A stretch of DNA of 64,000 bases, from contig JAULJL010000032.1 in assembly GCA_030761205.1 (NCBI GenBank), forward strand, positions 4,531,134 to 4,595,133. Reading direction: 5' to 3'. Both the position numbers and the translations under genes were made by a program. The notes beneath the pieces are model-generated. The model ran no database searches, had not been told where the DNA came from, and saw nothing but the letters and a program-made list of their open reading frames with translations. Of the stretch, positions 60,174 through 64,000 are shown piece after piece. The DNA comes from Fremontodendron californicum. Taxonomy: Eukaryota; Streptophyta; Magnoliopsida; Malvales; Malvaceae. The first letter of the stretch is position 1, and each line of letters begins with the position of its first letter.

Positions 60174-60183
60174 AATTTTTGGG
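60174..60183. other. 10-bp PBS/PPT scar between tandem LTRs
   Basis: AATTTTTGGG consists of the LTR-PBS spacer plus the first bases of the PBS (TGG) fused to the final G of a PPT-like run. The whole internal region is missing. Confidence 0.75.
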
Positions 60184-60825
60184 TGATAACTCGTATAATT
60201 ATATAGTTTTTAGTTATATTTTATTATTGTTTTGTGTCAAATACGAGTTATTATTGTTTAGTCTAATTGTGTTTATGATCTTTTATATTTTTATGTATTT
60301 TGGTGTTTTTCACAAGTTTCTTTGAGTGATTTCAGATTACTAGAATTAAGGGCAAATCCAGTTAGTTCCAGTTCCGACACCTTTTTCCATATCAGCTATA
60401 TCTCGAGTTTCACTGAAGCAATAAGGCTGAAATTTGTGTCCATGCAATGCTAAGAGGCATATCTATCTTTTTGATGTTTTACACTTCTTGAAGCGGAGTC
60501 GTTTTCCCTAGCGAAATCGACCATCAAGTTGGCTGATGTGCAATGACGTCTGTGCTGACATGTTTTCGTATTATGCCCATATCTTCTTATCCACATCAGC
60601 AAATGAGCTGATTCCAACGGCTATGGATCAGTAACTGATAGGGTAACATTTGTCTAGAAGACCATGTGATCAGATAAGGCCTCCACAATTGACAAAATCG
60701 ACCATCAAGTTGGCTGATCAAAATCGTCATACATGACGAAAATTGTTAGAAAATGCACCCACCTATTATACCTACCTTTGAAATTTGTAAAGCTTGTCTC
60801 TTATCATTTAGCCCTCCAAAATGTG

Positions 60826-60833
60826 TATAAATA
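60826..60833 (+). promoter_or_regulatory. TATA box of the non-autonomous element's 5' LTR
   Basis: TATAAATA followed by GAGGGCC, about 640 bp into the LTR and 1.2 kb upstream of its end. It would drive transcription of the gag-derived ORF. Confidence 0.7.
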
Positions 60834-61712
60834 GAGGGCCTTGGATGATTGTAAGGGATCATATTGGAGATTGGTAGGATATTAGCCATTTTAACAAAAT
60901 TCTCTAAGTTTTCTTCTTCTTTCTTTTCTCTAGTTTTCTTTTTCTTTAGAAAGAGCAAGAGGTTGGATAATTAATATTCTTCTTCTTCTTCTTTCTTTCT
61001 TTTATTTTCTTCTTAGATTCTATTTAATTTTATGTTTATAATGCCTATGCTAGGCTAAACTTCTATTTGGTTAAGGGTGATTTCAAAGCCCTAGACATGT
61101 TTTGTGATTGATTTTCAGATTCTATCTATCATTAATTTTCTATCAAAGTTGCTTATGTTTTTCTACAAGAATTGTTCATGATGTTGTCTTGATTTATTTA
61201 GGTGTACAACTAGATAGATCTTGATAATTATCTATTGCTAGTTTAGGAATCTTGATCCGTGTAATTGTCTTGATTTCCTATTCATAAGTGGCAATTTGTG
61301 ATTAATGATTATGGTCAAGTTTTCAATAATTGCAAAGTGGAACATAACCTAAGTTGAACAATCCGAGCTTATGTGTTTGTTGCTTAGATCAACCTATCTT
61401 TCTCATCATAAAGCTGCCATTAAATTGAATTTAGAGAGCTTATTCTAGGTTGTTTAATGGTTAGAGATTAAATAGAGAGCTTGTTCTATTTAACGACAAA
61501 CTAAGGAAAGATTGGGATAACAGAGCTTGTTGTTATCTACGGTTGTTAACTTTGATAGTTGGTTGATATTGATAGATCTGAAATTGATTCTTAATGATGT
61601 CTAGTGGTGGAGAATGAAACCTTAACCATATTTTTCATATTTGATTCTTCTTACTTATTTGTTTTCTTACTTTTCTAGTTTGCTTATTTTTAAAAGTATA
61701 TTTATTTTTATT

Positions 61713-61857
61713 GGCTGGTTATACCGCCTAATTTGTATATTAACTTTGTTTTACTTTTATTGGCTGGTTATACCGCCTAATTTAGTATATATATTTTTAT
61801 TGGCTGGTTATACCGCCTAATTTAGTATATATATTTTTATTGGCTGGTTATACCGCC
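61713..61857 (+). repeat. Four-copy hairpin repeat in the transcribed LTR part
   Basis: GGCTGGTTATACCGCC occurs at 61713, 61762, 61802 and 61842 (spacing 49, 40, 40). Each can fold as GGC/GCC, a bulged U, GGU/ACC and a UAU loop. The array is present in every LTR that includes this region. Confidence 0.8.
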
Positions 61858-62067
61858 TTGCATCTTCTTCTTATTATTTACTTTAGTTTAAATCTGGCTT
61901 CAAAAACCCCTTTTCTTTTATTGTTCTTGAATTTAAGTTTTAAACTATTAACTTATAAACTAAAACCCAATCCCTGAGGACTCGACCCTTGCTAACTACT
62001 ATACTTACAATTTATCTTTTTAGTGCAAGGTTAAATAAGATACACTCTTTTGGGTGCATCAAATTTT

Positions 62068-62085
62068 TGGCGCCGTTGCCGGGGA
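62068..62085 (+). other. Primer-binding site (tRNA-Asp type)
   Basis: TGGCGCCGTTGCCGGGGA, six bases after the LTR end, is the complement of the 3' end of plant tRNA-Asp including CCA. Confidence 0.92.
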
Positions 62086-62202
62086 TTGCTTTCTTTAGTT
62101 TATTTGTTACTTGGTTTATTCTTATTTTCAGTTCTAATTAGTTCTATTTTCTTGTACATACAAGTTTTTCTTATCAAATTTTGAAAAAAAAAAAAAAAAA
62201 CG
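62086..62202 (+). other. 5' leader of the non-autonomous element
   Basis: A 117-bp AT-rich leader, similar to the autonomous leader at its start, ending in a run of A before ATG 62203. Confidence 0.65.
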
Positions 62203-63141
62203 ATGGAATTGAGCAATCTAACACTTGAAGAGTTGGTGGCATACATGAACATGGAAAATCAACAAGCCAATCTCACCTACCCAGTTCAACAATTGGCCAT
62301 GGGAGGATGTCAAGGCCATCAAGTGTTCCAAGACCAACAGTATGATCATTACTCAAACACTTACCATGAGGGATGGTGGGATCATACTAATTATGGCTAC
62401 TCAGAAAATTACGAAGAAGTAGATCCTTATGCCAATTACACTCATCCATCTAGCTTCAATCAATCATGGTCTCAAGAACCAGATCTTCTTCAACCACCAC
62501 ATATGACTCAAAACTCAGGTACTTCTTTAGAAGATCTTGTCGATTCTCTTGTTACTAATACTTTGCAATTTCAACAGGAAACAAGGGCAAGTATCCAGAG
62601 TTTGGAAAGGCAAATAAGCCTATTGGCTAGTAGTATGGTGGTATGGGTAGCACAAAGATCTGAAGAATTCTCTGCCCAAACGATGATTAACCCAAAGGAG
62701 AATGCTACTATTGTGACCTTGAAGAATGATGAACAAGATGAGGATGAGACAAAATTAGAGATGGATTCTATTCTTGAGGATAATGAAGCCACAAATCCAA
62801 ATAAGAGTATTTCAGCACCTGAGGTAACGTTTAAGATTCCAATTTTTACTAATGTTTCTTCTCCACCTTTTCCTAGTAGATTTGCAAAGTTCAAGGAGGA
62901 AGAACATGAACAAAACATGCTGGAAACCTTAAACAGTTTGTTTGTGGATGCCATTCAACAAGTACCAACATATGCTCCATTCCTCGATGAGATATGCACC
63001 ACAAAGGATGATGGAATAATACTTGTAATGGAGAATGCATCCAGTTTTGTGCAAAGAAAGCTTCCTATCAAACGTTCAAATTTGGGAAGTTTCATGTATG
63101 AGCCTAACAAGCCTAAAAAGCCAAGAAGGGGTGTTGGTTAG
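62203..63141 (+). CDS. Gag-derived protein of a non-autonomous element
   Basis: This single intact ORF of 312 codons is collinear with the part of Gag after the capsid domain. NSGTSLEDLV, TNTLQFQQET, PPFPSRFAK and QQVPTYAPFL match NSGTSLEDLV, TNTIQFQQET, PPFPSRLAK and KQVPRYAKFL of full Gag. The capsid-like domain and the CCHC knuckle are missing, and it ends (KKPRRGVG) just before where the protease would begin. Divergence from the full Gag is high although the LTRs are very similar, yet no stop or frameshift is present, which suggests the ORF has been kept for use. It may interact with Gag of the autonomous form through this C-terminal region; that is inference. Confidence 0.82.
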   Translation: MELSNLTLEELVAYMNMENQQANLTYPVQQLAMGGCQGHQVFQDQQYDHYSNTYHEGWWDHTNYGYSENYEEVDPYANYTHPSSFNQSWSQEPDLLQPPHMTQNSGTSLEDLVDSLVTNTLQFQQETRASIQSLERQISLLASSMVVWVAQRSEEFSAQTMINPKENATIVTLKNDEQDEDETKLEMDSILEDNEATNPNKSISAPEVTFKIPIFTNVSSPPFPSRFAKFKEEEHEQNMLETLNSLFVDAIQQVPTYAPFLDEICTTKDDGIILVMENASSFVQRKLPIKRSNLGSFMYEPNKPKKPRRGVG

Positions 63142-63528
63142 GTTGGACAACTTAAATCAGTACTAATTGGGAAGGCAGTCCAATTAATGAAGAAATTACC
63201 AACCTGCCATACTCAGATTTGCTTTCTTTTCCTTTTCCTTTTATTATTTTTTATTGTTTTTATTTATTTATTTTTATGTTTATTTGTTTAGTAATTTAGG
63301 ATTTTATTTAGAGTTTTTTGTTTTTGAGTCTTTTTAGGTTGTTTTTCTTTCTGATCCTTGTTTTTAAAATAACTAGATGTAAATATAATTTTTAATTTTT
63401 TTACCCCGGTTAAATGGCGGATAACGGTACTCCGTGATTATTTAAATCGGTTCCATCAGCTACCCACAAAACTGATATTGTATATAAATTTCTCTTCCAA
63501 TTTCTCTTTCAATTTTTTTCTTTTCAAG
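63142..63528 (+). other. Spacer before zinc-finger ORF in the non-autonomous element
   Basis: T-rich sequence sharing ATTTAGGATTTTATTTAG and the following part with 35230-35330. It lacks the hairpin and G-run seen there. The acceptor before the ATG reads TTTTCAAG, weaker than in other copies. Confidence 0.6.
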
Positions 63529-64000
63529 ATGGATGATATTCTCACAAGATTGCAGAAACGATTTCCTCCTTTTCCTCGAAATATTTTACTGAAGCTTTAC
63601 CAAGTTCGTTTCGAAAGATTAAGAATGCTTATGCAGAAAGGGATTCCTGGAGACATACGTTGGATAATTGAAGCCAAGGTACGTGAAGATGAATATCTTC
63701 CTGTTTTGCATTTACCAGGTACAGGTAGAAGCACTTTTGCAAAGAAGCGACGAGCAAAGCGCATGAGTTCAAATTGCCACAAATGTGCACGATGGACGTG
63801 TAACGGTAAATGTCGTTCTATTGGGATTCCGTCCTCTAATCGAGATGATAAAATTGAATTCATTAAGGATGGACTGAGTAAGGAGAATTTGGGTAATATC
63901 CAACTTTCTCTTGAGACGCATCCTAGTGGAGACGTACAAAGAGAAATTCTTGATTTATGGCCGCAATTCCAAAGGGAACGGCAACATCTTGGGAATCTGA
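63529..64000 (+). CDS. Cys4 zinc-finger, viral NABP-like accessory protein, partial (ZF copy V)
   Basis: The frame is open from ATG 63529 to the window end, about 157 codons of an expected 178. The basic stretch and all four Cys residues are present. Variants include RFERL, MQKGIPGDIRW and QRERQHLG. Keeping this ORF intact in an element that has lost pol shows the accessory module travels with both forms. Whether LOG follows cannot be seen. Confidence 0.62.
   Translation, partial: MDDILTRLQKRFPPFPRNILLKLYQVRFERLRMLMQKGIPGDIRWIIEAKVREDEYLPVLHLPGTGRSTFAKKRRAKRMSSNCHKCARWTCNGKCRSIGIPSSNRDDKIEFIKDGLSKENLGNIQLSLETHPSGDVQREILDLWPQFQRERQHLGNL

Larger units (their letters stand above)
60184..62061 (+). 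repeat. Complete LTR, 1878 bp, tandem copy (L14)
   Basis: Same length as L13, and only scattered single-base differences were noticed. It ends TGCATCA at 62061 and is the 5' LTR of the non-autonomous unit that follows. Confidence 0.94.
61713..64000 (+). mobile_element. Non-autonomous Athila derivative, 5' part (element starts at LTR 60184)
   Basis: After L14 come a PBS, a gag-derived ORF, a spacer and the zinc-finger ORF with no room for pol. The LTR and PBS match the autonomous form, so it could be mobilised in trans. The 3' half lies beyond the window. Confidence 0.8.

Noticed and set aside
62068..62085. Possible tRNA gene
   Set aside because: Only the complement of a tRNA-Asp 3' end is present, in the right place for a PBS. 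No tRNA body follows.

Overview
The window looks like plant nuclear heterochromatin made entirely of one family of LTR retrotransposon. The family belongs to the Athila lineage of Ty3/gypsy. Three signs support this: a single-frame Gag-Pol of about 1777 codons with FMDD reverse transcriptase and a D-x58-D-x35-E integrase and no chromodomain; a primer-binding site matching all 18 bases of the 3' end of plant tRNA-Asp; and LTRs that start TGATAACTCG and end TGCATCA. I recognise no flanking host DNA, no tRNA or rRNA gene and no bacterial feature. AT richness suggests a eudicot, but the species cannot be told.

The reconstructed element is about 13.4 kb: 5' LTR (1.9-2.05 kb), PBS, short leader, gag-pol (5.33 kb), an ORF of 178 codons, an ORF of 215 codons, about 2 kb of non-coding DNA, polypurine tract, 3' LTR. 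The two accessory ORFs sit where other Athila elements carry an env-like gene. The 215-codon ORF is a LOG-family cytokinin-activating phosphoribohydrolase (PGGxGTxxE motif). The 178-codon ORF has a basic stretch followed by a Cys4 zinc-finger-like cluster, resembling the cysteine-rich nucleic-acid-binding proteins of carlaviruses and relatives. Each ORF has a good 3' splice acceptor just upstream, so expression from spliced RNAs is plausible.

Layout. 1-9000: a foldback, with LOG, 3' region and LTR forward, then LTR, 3' region, LOG and a zinc-finger ORF fragment reversed. 9001-12802: two LTRs head to head. 12803-15904: reversed 3' region and LOG. 15905-18178: two opposed LTR fragments. 18179-24554: gag-pol I and zinc-finger ORF. 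24555-25128: inverted gag start, leader and PBS. 25129-35040: gag-pol II, zinc-finger ORF, LOG, 3' region, LTR. 35041-37839: zinc-finger ORF and LOG of another subfamily. 37840-39156: reversed gag fragment and PBS. 39157-42969: three LTR fragments. 42970-56337: one nearly complete element on the minus strand. 56338-62061: 3' region and two tandem full LTRs. 62062-64000: start of a non-autonomous derivative with a shortened, divergent gag-derived ORF followed by the zinc-finger ORF.

Together the genes describe a retroelement family with an autonomous form (Gag-Pol plus two accessory proteins) and a non-autonomous form that keeps a gag remnant and at least the zinc-finger ORF. All three gag-pol copies with pol carry a premature stop, each at a different place. 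The complete LOG and zinc-finger ORFs have none. Nearly every boundary is an internal element-to-element junction with 0-4 bp of shared sequence, often inverted. Real rearrangement and assembly error both remain possible explanations.
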